From: Psychromonas sp.
GTDB taxonomy: Bacteria; Pseudomonadota; Gammaproteobacteria; Enterobacterales; Psychromonadaceae
DNA length: 6,999 nucleotides
Direction: 5' to 3'
NCBI GenBank assembly: GCA_023145575.1
Contig: JAGLDN010000293.1
Coordinates: forward strand, 1-6,999
Shown piece after piece: positions 1 through 6,755 of the stretch. The stretch's first letter is position 1; each line of letters begins with the position of its first letter. A model generated the notes under the pieces. That model saw only the letters and a program-made list of their open reading frames with translations. It was not told the DNA's origin and searched no databases. Made by a program: the position numbers and the translations under genes.

Positions 1-22
1 CCAAGTTAATTGTCGCCTAATA

Positions 23-130
23 GATTAACTGCGTTAATCAGTAAAGGCCGAATTAAAATGAAGACTTTAATTCGTAACTAATTGTTCTAGATCGACTTGT
101 TTATTAACAGTAAGTTATAACTTTGTTGAT
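23..130 (+). ncRNA. run of hairpins upstream of a terminator; candidate small RNA or structured 3' leader/trailer
   Basis: Three inverted repeats follow one another. Arms 23-29 and 33-39 (GATTAAC/GTTAATC) are perfect with a 3-nt loop. Arms 49-57 and 66-74 (CGAATTAAA/TTTAATTCG) are perfect with an 8-nt loop. Arms 103-109 and 124-130 pair with one G-U and enclose the palindrome AAGTTATAACTT at 112-123. A terminator hairpin follows at 133-174. No open frame of useful length spans the region on either strand, so an RNA product or the structured tail of an upstream transcript is the simplest reading. I do not recognise it as 6S, tmRNA, RNase P or another known RNA family. The start lies at or beyond the window edge, no promoter is visible, and AT-rich DNA gives some hairpins by chance. 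The strand is inferred from the terminator. Confidence 0.35.
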
Positions 131-132
131 TG

Positions 133-174
133 GCGCTAGCAGCCACACGCTTCGTGGCATAAGCGCGGTTTTTT
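133..174 (+). terminator. intrinsic (Rho-independent) terminator
   Basis: GCGCT (133-137) pairs with AGCGC (162-166) and GCCAC (142-146) pairs with GTGGC (154-158). The result is a two-part GC-rich stem with a small internal loop. After GG it is followed by six T (169-174). The stem is far more GC-rich than its surroundings. It ends transcription running rightward from the start of the window. No gene is visible upstream within the window, so it terminates either the hairpin-rich RNA at 23-130 or a transcript beginning outside. Confidence 0.7.
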
Positions 175-196
175 ATGAAAAAAAGGCACTGTTGCG

Positions 197-367
197 TTCG
201 TTAGAACATTCGAAAATGGAGTAACCAATAAATCATTAATATACCTTCGTTAATGCGACGGCTAAACGATTAGCATCGCTAATCGTTGATATACCTGCAG
301 TTACGCCTTTCTCTGATGTCCTAACTAAAGCATGCCAAAGCAACTTTACGTTATATGGGTATATAAT
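197..367 (+). repeat. dispersed repeat, copy 1
   Basis: This segment aligns without gaps to 2701-2871, offset 2504. I count about 150 identities in 171 positions by hand, roughly 88%. Similarity may extend left to CACTG at 187-191 / 2695-2699 across a 4-nt gap. The best conserved stretch is 216-244. Inside lies a perfect hairpin, arms AACGATTAGC (265-274) and GCTAATCGTT (278-287). The right part is read in the frame of the pseudogene at 249-616 and encodes a piece like SDVLTKACQSNFTLYGYII, shared in form with copy 2. It is either a fragment of a duplicated gene or a repeated element. Confidence 0.75.
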
Positions 368-616
368 CGAAAATCTACCACTTGCAAAAACGTATGATCA
401 AGATGCTGAATTATTGCCATCGACCCTTACAAATAACGATTTAATGGCATGGGATAAATATAGCTAAGTGGCTTTATTGAACGCTTACAATAAAAACACA
501 CCAATTTAGGTGAAATTGAAAATTTATCAGACGTTAACTACTTTGTCCGATTGGCTTATCTATGCTGTAGGGATCCAGTCACAGCTCACTTTATACCATT
601 GGAATTAATGAGGTGA
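249..616 (+). pseudogene. frameshifted gene remnant, family not recognised
   Basis: Reading from 249 gives a protein-like frame of 72 codons (fragments such as KRLASLIVDIPAVTPFSDV and NNDLMAWDKYS) up to TAA at 465-467. The same frame continues (VALLNAYNK) to an A-rich stretch at 492-496. Shifting frame there opens a second protein-like run starting HTNLGEIENLSDVNYF and passing RLAYLCCRDP to TGA at 614-616. The pieces read smoothly once the stop and one frameshift are removed, which suggests a decayed gene rather than random sequence. No start codon or ribosome site is evident; the 5' part runs into the dispersed repeat. I do not recognise the family and assign no function. The reconstruction is by eye. 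Confidence 0.45.
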
Positions 617-712
617 TCAAGTTTTGCGTAGGAAAAGTCAGCTCTAACACGGCGGGAGTTGTAGGAGATAGTTGTTCTCACTTCAAAACTCGCAACACAG
701 GTAGAGCTAATT
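617..712. other. intergenic decayed sequence, nothing identified
   Basis: This short stretch lies between the + strand pseudogene and the - strand transposase remnant. A - strand frame is open from about 727 down to 585 (containing VRTTISYNSRRVRADFSY), but it has no start codon with a ribosome site and overlaps both remnants. It does not continue the transposase in any way I can recognise. It may be leftover insertion-sequence DNA. Confidence 0.3.
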
Positions 713-1103
713 TTAACAAGCAAGAATGTTCACCTTTGCAGTTCTTTTGCTATTAGTTGCCCATATAGGATGCGTTGCATCTATGAATAATATGGGTCCA
801 TCATCGCTTACACTTGCTTTGATCTCTTTATATTCTCCGATAAATTGAGCTATAACTCATTCAGTTTGAGCGCTATTTAAACCATGATTATTTAAGGTGG
901 TTTTTAGCGTTGAAGTATACTCATGAAGATGTTGAAGAATACTGCTTTTGGATTTCCTTAGCGACTGAGAAATCATTTCTTTTGACCTGCTTTTCAGCAG
1001 AGAGTAAAATAGCTTTTGATCGATCACATGTCAGCTTATCACGATACATATTGTGCTGCGATTCAAGTCTTATTTGTTGTAAATGCGACAATGATATTTT
1101 CAT
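713..1103 (-). pseudogene. degenerate IS630-family transposase remnant
   Basis: The - strand holds broken pieces of an IS630-type transposase in the right order. From ATG at 1103 one frame gives MKISLSHLQQIRLESQH and then CDRSKAILLSAE, the N-terminal helix-turn-helix part of a well-known IS630 subgroup. A shift to the next frame near 985-1000 gives MISQSLRKSKSSILQHLHEY, matching the following helix-turn-helix segment. That frame has TGA at 857-859. It then gives IAQFIGEYKEIK and PILFIDATHP, the typical start of the DDE catalytic domain with its first aspartate. About 60 residues normally found between these blocks are missing. Roughly 20 more are missing before SKRTAKVNI, and the rest of the catalytic domain is absent. 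It cannot make active transposase. An 88-codon open frame at 921-1187 is only the uninterrupted part of the first reading frame plus upstream DNA, not a separate gene. Confidence 0.8.
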
Positions 1104-1195
1104 GCTGTCATAATGATCTTTTTTAAAAATTATTGCAGGTGTTTTTTCGAAATGAGATTTATTATCAAAGATCACGTGCATAACCAAAAGTTATT

Positions 1196-2467
1196 TTAAA
1201 ATGCTTCATTAACACTTAAATAAACGCCAGGACCATTTCTTCCGTATCCTACATCAAATCGCATATTGACATTTTTTTTGATTAAGTAACGATAACCCAG
1301 ACCTCCATTGGGTAATAGTTCATCAGTGTTGAATTTAGAAATTTTATCAGCAATAGCACCAACCCCAAACCAAAATGCCATGCCATGCCGCCCAAAAAGG
1401 TGTAAACGGTATTCAACTTGAGTCGTCATAAGTTGCGCATCTTGATAGCGTCCTGAATTATAGCCTCTTAAATTACCTACGCCTCCTATCGATGGCATCC
1501 GATCCCAAGGTACATCACCAGTTGTAAATTGACCTATAAATTGCCAAGCAACTACATCGGTTTTGTTAACTGATGCGTATTGGTTATAATGAAAAGTTTG
1601 AAGTGTAAAGTTTTTATCGCTGCCTATGGAATCATCATACCATGAAATGTTATATTCCAAAAATAGCCCTTTTGTCGCACTTAAAACATTATCTCTGCTA
1701 TCGTAATTGATTAACGCTGATGGACCTACACTGAATGAAGGTTCTTGTAAAGGTTTGATATCAACAACGCTTTTGTTGTACTGTGTAAATTCAGTTGCTT
1801 TCGAATAAGTAATGTCTGCGCCAAGACCAGCAAAAATATCACCATATACGCGCTCCTTCCACGTTGGAGTAAAAGTAAACTCCTTGGTATGATATTCAAC
1901 TAAATTGTCATCTTTTACATTTTCTTGGAAGCCTTTCCCATAATAAACAACATCCATAGAAAGGCCTTTCAAATCAACATAAAACTGACGTGAATTTGCA
2001 TTTAAGAAGATTTTGTTATTAATAATAACCGCAAAGGATCCATTAATAGATCCGACACCTTGCAGAACTAATGATGACAACTGACTTTGAACATCAGGTT
2101 GATATAAGCCTACCGCCGCAAAGGCAAGGCCTAAGCTAACTTCTGGGCTATAATAAGGCCCCATGACAACACTAAAATCAATGGGTTTATTAGGATCAAA
2201 CCCACCATCTGAACCTGATATTTTGGTTAGAAAACCTGACGGGCGGCTTGATTTTTTATGACTATCAGTTGTTTTAGTCGCTGGCTTGTTATTAGCGGTA
2301 GTGTCTTTAGTCGCTGGCTTGTTATTAGCAGTTGTGTCTTTAGTCGCTGGCTTGTTATCGACACTGAAGGTACTAGTTTGTTTTGCATATACTGGACTAT
2401 ACGGTACGGAGAATATGATAAACAGGCCCAAAAGAGCCCACATTTTTCTGAAAAAGTATATCTTCAT
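1196..2467 (-). CDS. BamA/TamA-like (surface antigen D15 family) outer membrane beta-barrel protein
   Basis: Probable 423-residue outer membrane protein. The chosen start gives a textbook signal peptide: MKIYFFRK, a hydrophobic core and likely cleavage after PVYA near residue 28. AAGGA lies 11 nt upstream (2479-2483); a second AAGG abuts the ATG. An in-frame ATG at 2506 would add 13 residues but has no ribosome site. Residues 37-69 are three 11-residue repeats (form NNKPATKDTTA), forming a polar, probably disordered linker. The remainder is beta-rich. YDSRDN followed by KGLFLEY (about 255-272), GGVGNLRGY (about 328-336, like the RGF/RGY motif of Omp85 barrels) and the terminal phenylalanine (VNEAF) support the surface-antigen barrel fold. 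No room remains for a series of POTRA domains, so it is not BamA itself. Its substrate or partner is unknown. It stands alone, with 92 bp and a dead transposase downstream and no clear terminator. Confidence 0.85.
   Translation of the reverse strand: MKIYFFRKMWALLGLFIIFSVPYSPVYAKQTSTFSVDNKPATKDTTANNKPATKDTTANNKPATKTTDSHKKSSRPSGFLTKISGSDGGFDPNKPIDFSVVMGPYYSPEVSLGLAFAAVGLYQPDVQSQLSSLVLQGVGSINGSFAVIINNKIFLNANSRQFYVDLKGLSMDVVYYGKGFQENVKDDNLVEYHTKEFTFTPTWKERVYGDIFAGLGADITYSKATEFTQYNKSVVDIKPLQEPSFSVGPSALINYDSRDNVLSATKGLFLEYNISWYDDSIGSDKNFTLQTFHYNQYASVNKTDVVAWQFIGQFTTGDVPWDRMPSIGGVGNLRGYNSGRYQDAQLMTTQVEYRLHLFGRHGMAFWFGVGAIADKISKFNTDELLPNGGLGYRYLIKKNVNMRFDVGYGRNGPGVYLSVNEAF
2268..2366 (-). repeat. 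33-bp tandem repeat, three units, inside the barrel gene
   Basis: Units recur every 33 bp (for example TTAGTCGCTGGCTTGTTA at 2274, 2307 and 2340 on the + strand). Each encodes one 11-residue repeat of the form NNKPATKDTTA. The middle and adjoining units are nearly identical at the DNA level, implying recent expansion. Because 33 is a multiple of three, gain or loss of a unit keeps the reading frame and would only change the linker length between the signal peptide and the barrel. Confidence 0.9.
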
Positions 2468-2575
2468 CCTTAAATATATCCTTAATGTTATATTCATGTA
2501 ACACATCTACTAGCCAGCTTGATATCTCGGTATTATTTACACATCTGGCGAGTTATTTTGAAATATGTAACTGAT

Positions 2576-2604
2576 ATTATGCAGTTTATGCCAGTTTATG
2601 CCAG
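2576..2604 (-). promoter_or_regulatory. candidate promoter of the D15-like barrel gene
   Basis: On the - strand CTGGCA (2599-2604, four of six matches to TTGACA) is followed after 17 bp by CATAAT (2576-2581, five of six matches to TATAAT). This places the transcription start near 2569 and leaves a leader of about 100 nt before the ATG at 2467. The assignment rests on the consensus match and correct position only. Confidence 0.35.
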
Positions 2605-2610
2605 TTTATT
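2581..2610. repeat. three 10-bp direct repeats overlapping the candidate promoter
   Basis: Three consecutive 10-mers at 2581, 2591 and 2601 share CAGTTTAT (full form CCAGTTTATG). They are spaced exactly one helical turn apart, so all face the same side of DNA. They cover the -35 region and spacer of the candidate promoter. This is the layout of cooperative regulator sites, but a simple slippage repeat is equally possible. Confidence 0.6.
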
Positions 2611-2700
2611 AGAAAGGCCTCAATTGCTATTTTTTGTGTTTTGATATAAACCCATGCTACTTCAAAATGAAACATCAGGCACAAACTCGATGATCACTGC

Positions 2701-2871
2701 TTCGTTATAACATTAGAAAATGGAGTAGCCAATAAATCATTAATATACATTTGTTAATGCGAGGGTTAAACGATTAACACCGCTAATCGTTTATAGACCC
2801 GCTGTTACGCCTTACTCTGATGTCCGAGCTAAAGCCTGCCAAAGCATTTTTACGTCAAATGGGTATATAAT
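2701..2871 (+). repeat. dispersed repeat, copy 2
   Basis: Gap-free match to 197-367 at about 88% identity by hand count. It carries the hairpin in altered form: arms TAAACGATTA (2767-2776) and TAATCGTTTA (2784-2793) are perfect with a 7-nt loop. In the frame corresponding to the copy 1 pseudogene it reads KRLTPLIVYRPAVTPYSDV and then KACQSIFTSNGYII. After 2871 the two copies no longer align well, and the frame ends at TAA 2918-2920. It lies between the barrel gene promoter and the end of lysS, and belongs to neither. Confidence 0.75.
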
Positions 2872-3030
2872 ATTCGATAAGCCAGTTGCTGTTAGATCGC
2901 TAAATGATGTTACAACGTAATGAACATAAACCTCAAATATATGCTTTTTTTATTGATCGCGATACTTTAACAGTTTCTAACATGGCATTTTAGTCTACTG
3001 TGAAACATCAGTAATGCAAGTAAAATTACG
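2872..3030. other. intergenic spacer downstream of lysS
   Basis: The stretch holds a 29-codon + strand open frame, ATG 2904 to TAG 2993, with a coding-like segment QIYAFFIDRDTLTVSNMAF but no ribosome site. It could be a fragment of an old gene. I find no convincing intrinsic terminator for lysS. The only hairpin after its stop, GTAAT/ATTAC at 3011-3029, is short, weak and has no T tract. Confidence 0.3.
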
Positions 3031-4545
3031 CTATTTCACTTGTGGGCGCATGTGAGGAAATAATAATACATCACGTATAGTATGGCTATCTGTGAATAAC
3101 ATCACTAAACGGTCAATACCAATTCCTTCACCTGCAGTTGGTGGTAATCCATGCTCCAGCGCGGTAATGTAATCCGCATCATAAAACATAGCTTCCTCAT
3201 CACCTGCATCTTTTTGAGCTGCTTGAGCCATAAAGCGCTGCGCCTGATCTTGTGCATCATTGAGCTCAGAAAAACCATTCGCAAGTTCGCGTCCCCCAAC
3301 AAAGAATTCAAAACGATCTGTGATCTTGGGATCTTCATCATTACGGCGAGCAAGTGGTGAAACTTCTGTTGGATAAGCAGTAATAAAGGTTGGTTGAATT
3401 AATTTATGCTCTACTGTTTCTTCAAATATTTCTGTTAATACTTTACCCTCACCCCAATTTTCATTAAGACTAATATTCAAACGGTTTGCTAATGCTTTCA
3501 ACCCATCCATGTTTTCAAGCTCATTAGAATTGACGCCATCATTGTAAGTAAGCACTGACTCCTTCATTGTCATTCGGATAAAAGCTTGGGAAAAATCAAA
3601 TGATTGATCACCATAATTAATGATACTTGAACCAAGTACATTTTGAGTTATCGTGCGGAGCATATCTTCTGTTAAATTCATCAGATCAATGTAATCAGCA
3701 TAAGCTTGATAGAACTCAATCATGGTAAATTCAGGATTATGACGTGTTGAAACGCCTTCATTACGGAAACTGCGATTGATTTCAAACACACGCTCAAAAC
3801 CACCAACAACTAACCGCTTTAGGTTTAATTCTGGAGCGATCCGCAAAAACATTGGCAGATCCAATGCATTATGAAATGTTTCAAACGGTTTCGCTGTTGC
3901 ACCTCCTGGAGTTGCTTGTAGCATTGGTGTTTCAACCTCCATAAAGTTTTTATCGTTTAAATAGTTGCGAATTTCAGAAATAATTTTATTACGCAAAATA
4001 AAGGTACGCCGGGATTTTTCATTGGCAATTAAATCTAGGTAGCGCTGACGGTAACGAGATTCGGTATCAGATAGTCCATGAAATTTATCTGGTAATGGAC
4101 GAAGCGCCTTTGTTAGAATACGAATTTCACTGACTTTAATGCTTAATTCATCTGTTTTCGTTTTAAATAAAACACCCTTAGCGCCTAAAATATCACCTAA
4201 ATCCCATTTTTTGAATTCGTTATTGTAAAATTCTTCTGCTAAGTTATCACGTGTAACATAAACTTGAATACGTCCGCCCATATCTTGAAGTGTTGCAAAA
4301 CTTGCTTTCCCCATGACACGCCGCGTCATCATTCGCCCAGCAAGACTCACGTTTACAGCAAGTATTTCTAATTCTTCTTTTGTTTTGCCGTCATATTTCT
4401 CATGTAATTTATCCGATATGTTAGTTCTACGAAAATCATTTGGAAATGCTTGGCCTTTTTTGCGCATAGCGTCTAATTTCGCTAAACGAGCAGCTAGAAT
4501 ACCATTTAATTCATCTAGTGTTGCAGGTGGTGCTTGATCTGACAT
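3031..4545 (-). CDS. lysS: lysine--tRNA ligase, class II
   Basis: Cytoplasmic enzyme that joins lysine to tRNA-Lys with ATP. The 504-residue length is that of bacterial class II LysRS. An N-terminal OB-fold anticodon-binding domain occupies about residues 65-146 (LAGRMMTRRVMGKASFATLQ is its typical start). The catalytic domain carries motif 1 (around FMEVETPML, 201-209), motif 2 (FRNEGVSTRHNPEFTMIEFY, 260-279) and motif 3 (GEGIGIDRLVMLF, 472-484). The C-terminal LLFPHMRP is also characteristic. The start has AGGA 8 nt upstream (4554-4557). It begins 40 bp after prfB on the same strand, the prfB-lysS arrangement of enteric bacteria, so cotranscription is likely. All key motifs are present and nothing suggests decay. 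Confidence 0.98.
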   Translation of the reverse strand: MSDQAPPATLDELNGILAARLAKLDAMRKKGQAFPNDFRRTNISDKLHEKYDGKTKEELEILAVNVSLAGRMMTRRVMGKASFATLQDMGGRIQVYVTRDNLAEEFYNNEFKKWDLGDILGAKGVLFKTKTDELSIKVSEIRILTKALRPLPDKFHGLSDTESRYRQRYLDLIANEKSRRTFILRNKIISEIRNYLNDKNFMEVETPMLQATPGGATAKPFETFHNALDLPMFLRIAPELNLKRLVVGGFERVFEINRSFRNEGVSTRHNPEFTMIEFYQAYADYIDLMNLTEDMLRTITQNVLGSSIINYGDQSFDFSQAFIRMTMKESVLTYNDGVNSNELENMDGLKALANRLNISLNENWGEGKVLTEIFEETVEHKLIQPTFITAYPTEVSPLARRNDEDPKITDRFEFFVGGRELANGFSELNDAQDQAQRFMAQAAQKDAGDEEAMFYDADYITALEHGLPPTAGEGIGIDRLVMLFTDSHTIRDVLLFPHMRPQVK

Positions 4546-4585
4546 TATTATTTTCCTATCTACGTATAAAAATGGAAGTGGCGGT

Positions 4586-5684
4586 TTATAGGCCTGATTT
4601 TAAACTTGCTTTAATGAAGGTATTTAAATCGCCATCAAGTATTTTTTGTGGATTACGACTTTCAACACCTGTTCGTAAATCTTTTATTCGAGCGTCATCT
4701 AGCACATATGATCGAATTTGACTGCCCCAGCCAATATCAGATTTATTATCTTCGCTGATTTGTTTTTCTGAATTTTGAATTTGCAGCTGATGCTCATAAA
4801 GCTTTGCTTTTAGTTGCTTCATCGCCTGATCTTTATTTTTATGTTGCGAGCGATCATTTTGACATTGTACCACAATATTCGTCGGTAAATGTGTAATGCG
4901 TACCGCAGATTCTGTGGTATTAACGTGCTGGCCACCAGCGCCCGATGCACGATAAACATCAATGCGTAATTCTGCAGGGTTAATGTCAATATTAATGTTA
5001 TCTTCAATTTCGGGATAAACAAATGCGGAGGCAAATGAAGTATGACGTTTACCCGATGAATCAAACGGAGATTTACGAACAAGACGATGCACACCAGTCT
5101 CTGTGCGCAACCAACCAAAGGCATATTCACCACTAAAACGAATTGTTGCCCCTTTGATGCCAGCGACATCGCCCGAAGAAACTTCCATTAATTGGGTTTT
5201 ATAGCCATTTGCTTCACCCCAACGTAAATACATGCGCAATAACATATTCGCCCAATCTTGCGCCTCAGTACCACCTGATCCTGATTGGATATCGAGGTAG
5301 CATGAACAGGTATCATTCCTACCTGAAAACATTCGCTGAAATTCAAGGATGGTTAATTTATTTTCGAGTTCATCGGCTTCACTTTGCGCTTCATTAAATG
5401 AATCTTGATCGTTCTCATCAATCGCCATTTCAATCAGTATTTTAATATCTTCAGCGCCATTCTTAAGTGCATCCATTGTTTCAATAGTAAGTGCTAACAT
5501 ACTGCGCTCTTTACCTAACGTCTGTGCACGATCAGGTATGGACCAAACTTGTGCGGATTCTAATTCTCGCGTGACTTCTTCTAGACGTTCTGATTTCCCA
5601 TCATAGTCAAAGGTACCCCCTAAGTAATAATGCACGTTCAGTTATGTCTTTTAATTGGGATAAAATGGGGTTTATTTCAAACAT
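4586..5684 (-). CDS. prfB: peptide chain release factor 2, made by programmed +1 frameshift
   Basis: RF2 recognises UGA and UAA in the ribosomal A site and triggers peptide release. The true start is ATG at 5684 (MFEINPILSQLKDITER), with AGGA 5 nt upstream (5690-5693). Codon 26 is an in-frame TGA at 5607-5609. Slipping +1 on CTT at 5610-5612 joins this to the long frame that ends at 4586, giving 365 residues, the same length as E. coli RF2. A shorter reading that starts at ATG 5635 in the downstream frame would miss the real N-terminus. The codon-recognition SPF tripeptide is at 205-207 and the catalytic GGQ at 250-252, in E. coli register. Residue 246 is alanine, the form usual outside E. 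coli K-12, which has threonine. It is the first gene of the prfB-lysS pair. Confidence 0.97.
5606..5621 (-). promoter_or_regulatory. prfB: prfB programmed +1 frameshift site
   Basis: On the - strand the segment reads AGGGGGTACCTTTGAC. It contains an internal Shine-Dalgarno-like AGGGGG, three bases upstream of the slippery CTT, and the UGA C stop context. This matches the known E. coli site except that the tyrosine codon is TAC instead of TAT. When RF2 is scarce the ribosome pauses at UGA and slips +1 to read GAC, so RF2 controls its own synthesis. Confidence 0.96.
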
Positions 5685-5747
5685 AGTTTTCCTAAAAATT
5701 AAATGATAAAAATTTGATCTTAACTAAAATGAGGAATAATAAACAGG

Positions 5748-5753
5748 ATTATA
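5748..5753 (-). promoter_or_regulatory. candidate -10 element upstream of prfB
   Basis: TATAAT on the - strand is a perfect -10 match and would start transcription about 55 nt before the prfB ATG. The -35 region at the usual distance (5771-5776, AACCCG) is poor. A TTGACT lies further upstream at about 5806-5811, but it is too far away to pair with this -10. The surrounding DNA is very AT-rich, so a chance match is possible. Confidence 0.3.
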
Positions 5754-5896
5754 ATAAAATAAGCGGAGTTCGGGTTTTAAAGAATATTTTATTTATAATT
5801 AACGCAGTCAATTAATGAGAGGATAACTTGGGAGTATTTGATATGGGCTAACCAGTAACAATTGGTATAGGTAGAAATGATATCCTGATACATTAA

Positions 5897-6715
5897 TTAC
5901 CAAGGCATGTCAAAACGCAAGCTAACTAAAGTATCGTTATCCCAATCCAATATATTTCCATTGATATTTTTTGGGTAATGATCTAAATTATACTGATTAT
6001 ACTCAGCACTCAATGCAACAAGGCTCTTATTAATCCAAGCACTTGTGTCATAACTTAGTGAGGCAACAACTTTATTTTGCAGCCATTGATCACCATCTGT
6101 CCAATAATAACCTTTAACATGAATATTAAATTTAGATCCTAAATGAATGCGTGATTCAGCCGCTAGGATATAAGCTAAAGTTGTATTTTTTAAACCATCA
6201 CGATTAAAGCCTTGTTCCTTCGGTGCATCATCGTCTATTTCTAAGAAATAATAGCCAAGTCCGCCCTTTGCTCCCAAAAGAAATCCACTCGTATTAAACT
6301 CATAACCAATACTTGAAAATAAATTAATTTCACGCTCAATCGAGCTCACCGTATTCTCTCTAGTAAGTGCCTCAACATCCCCATAAAGTAAATTATTATT
6401 ATTTAAATCGAGCAACTTTTTTTTTGCTAAAAAATTTGTATCCCACCGAATTCCGATATGATCGCTATCTAAGTGATCTTTATCAACATCAACAAAAAGG
6501 ATAAACTTTCCTGCTAATAACACATTTGATTTAGTTTCGTGTGAAACAGCTAAGGCAACATTTCCACCAAGAGTATGTGAATTATATTCTTTAACAATGA
6601 AATCATGTACACCGTAAGCGATCCGCCAATCTAATGCATTGACACTCGCACAGTAGCACATCGCGATAGTGAATGCTGAAGCTAATATCATTTGTTTTGA
6701 ATTAATTAATTTCAT
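5897..6715 (-). CDS. exported protein, probable outer membrane beta-barrel, family not recognised
   Basis: 272 residues. The N-terminus (MKLINSKQ, then a hydrophobic stretch) is a signal peptide with likely cleavage at SVNA|LDW, after residue 27. The two cysteines near the cleavage site do not form a lipobox. The mature part has no further hydrophobic helix. It alternates polar and nonpolar residues in short strands rich in aromatic residues and glycine (for example GYEFNTSGFLLGAKGGLGYYF and VALSAEYNQYNLDHY), and ends in a strand finishing RFDMPW. A terminal tryptophan can stand for the usual phenylalanine in barrel proteins. These features point to an 8-12-strand barrel, by inference. The start lacks a clear Shine-Dalgarno sequence, so translation may be weak or regulated. 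It is followed by a 212-bp gap before prfB on the same strand, so it is probably a separate unit. I do not know its function. Confidence 0.75.
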   Translation of the reverse strand: MKLINSKQMILASAFTIAMCYCASVNALDWRIAYGVHDFIVKEYNSHTLGGNVALAVSHETKSNVLLAGKFILFVDVDKDHLDSDHIGIRWDTNFLAKKKLLDLNNNNLLYGDVEALTRENTVSSIEREINLFSSIGYEFNTSGFLLGAKGGLGYYFLEIDDDAPKEQGFNRDGLKNTTLAYILAAESRIHLGSKFNIHVKGYYWTDGDQWLQNKVVASLSYDTSAWINKSLVALSAEYNQYNLDHYPKNINGNILDWDNDTLVSLRFDMPW

Positions 6716-6755
6716 TTAAAAGCGCTCGAAAAATATAAAAATAAAAGATAACACA

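Noticed and set aside
910..1113. A 67-codon + strand open frame
   Set aside because: It is antisense to the transposase remnant, has no ribosome site and no protein-like features beyond those forced by the opposite strand.
921..1187. An 88-codon - strand open frame as an independent small gene
   Set aside because: Residues from MKISLSHLQQ onward match the N-terminal part of an IS630 transposase that continues in the neighbouring frame; the first 28 residues are read-in from upstream DNA. It is part of the broken transposase.
2258..2501. Two + strand open frames of 71 codons opposite the barrel gene 5' end
   Set aside because: They owe their length to the 33-bp tandem repeat and are antisense to a convincing signal peptide and linker.
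2904..2993. A 29-residue + strand peptide with coding-like segment QIYAFFIDRD
   Set aside because: No Shine-Dalgarno sequence, no homologue I recognise, and it lies in decayed repeat-flanking DNA. It is mentioned under the spacer rather than called as a gene.
4819..5169. A 116-codon - strand frame inside prfB
   Set aside because: It is an alternative frame of prfB, which has complete RF2 motifs in the correct frame.
5871..5896. A terminator for the second barrel gene
   Set aside because: The only nearby hairpin (ACCAGTAACAATTGGT near 5849-5864) has a 6-bp stem with a G-U pair and no T tract on the - strand.
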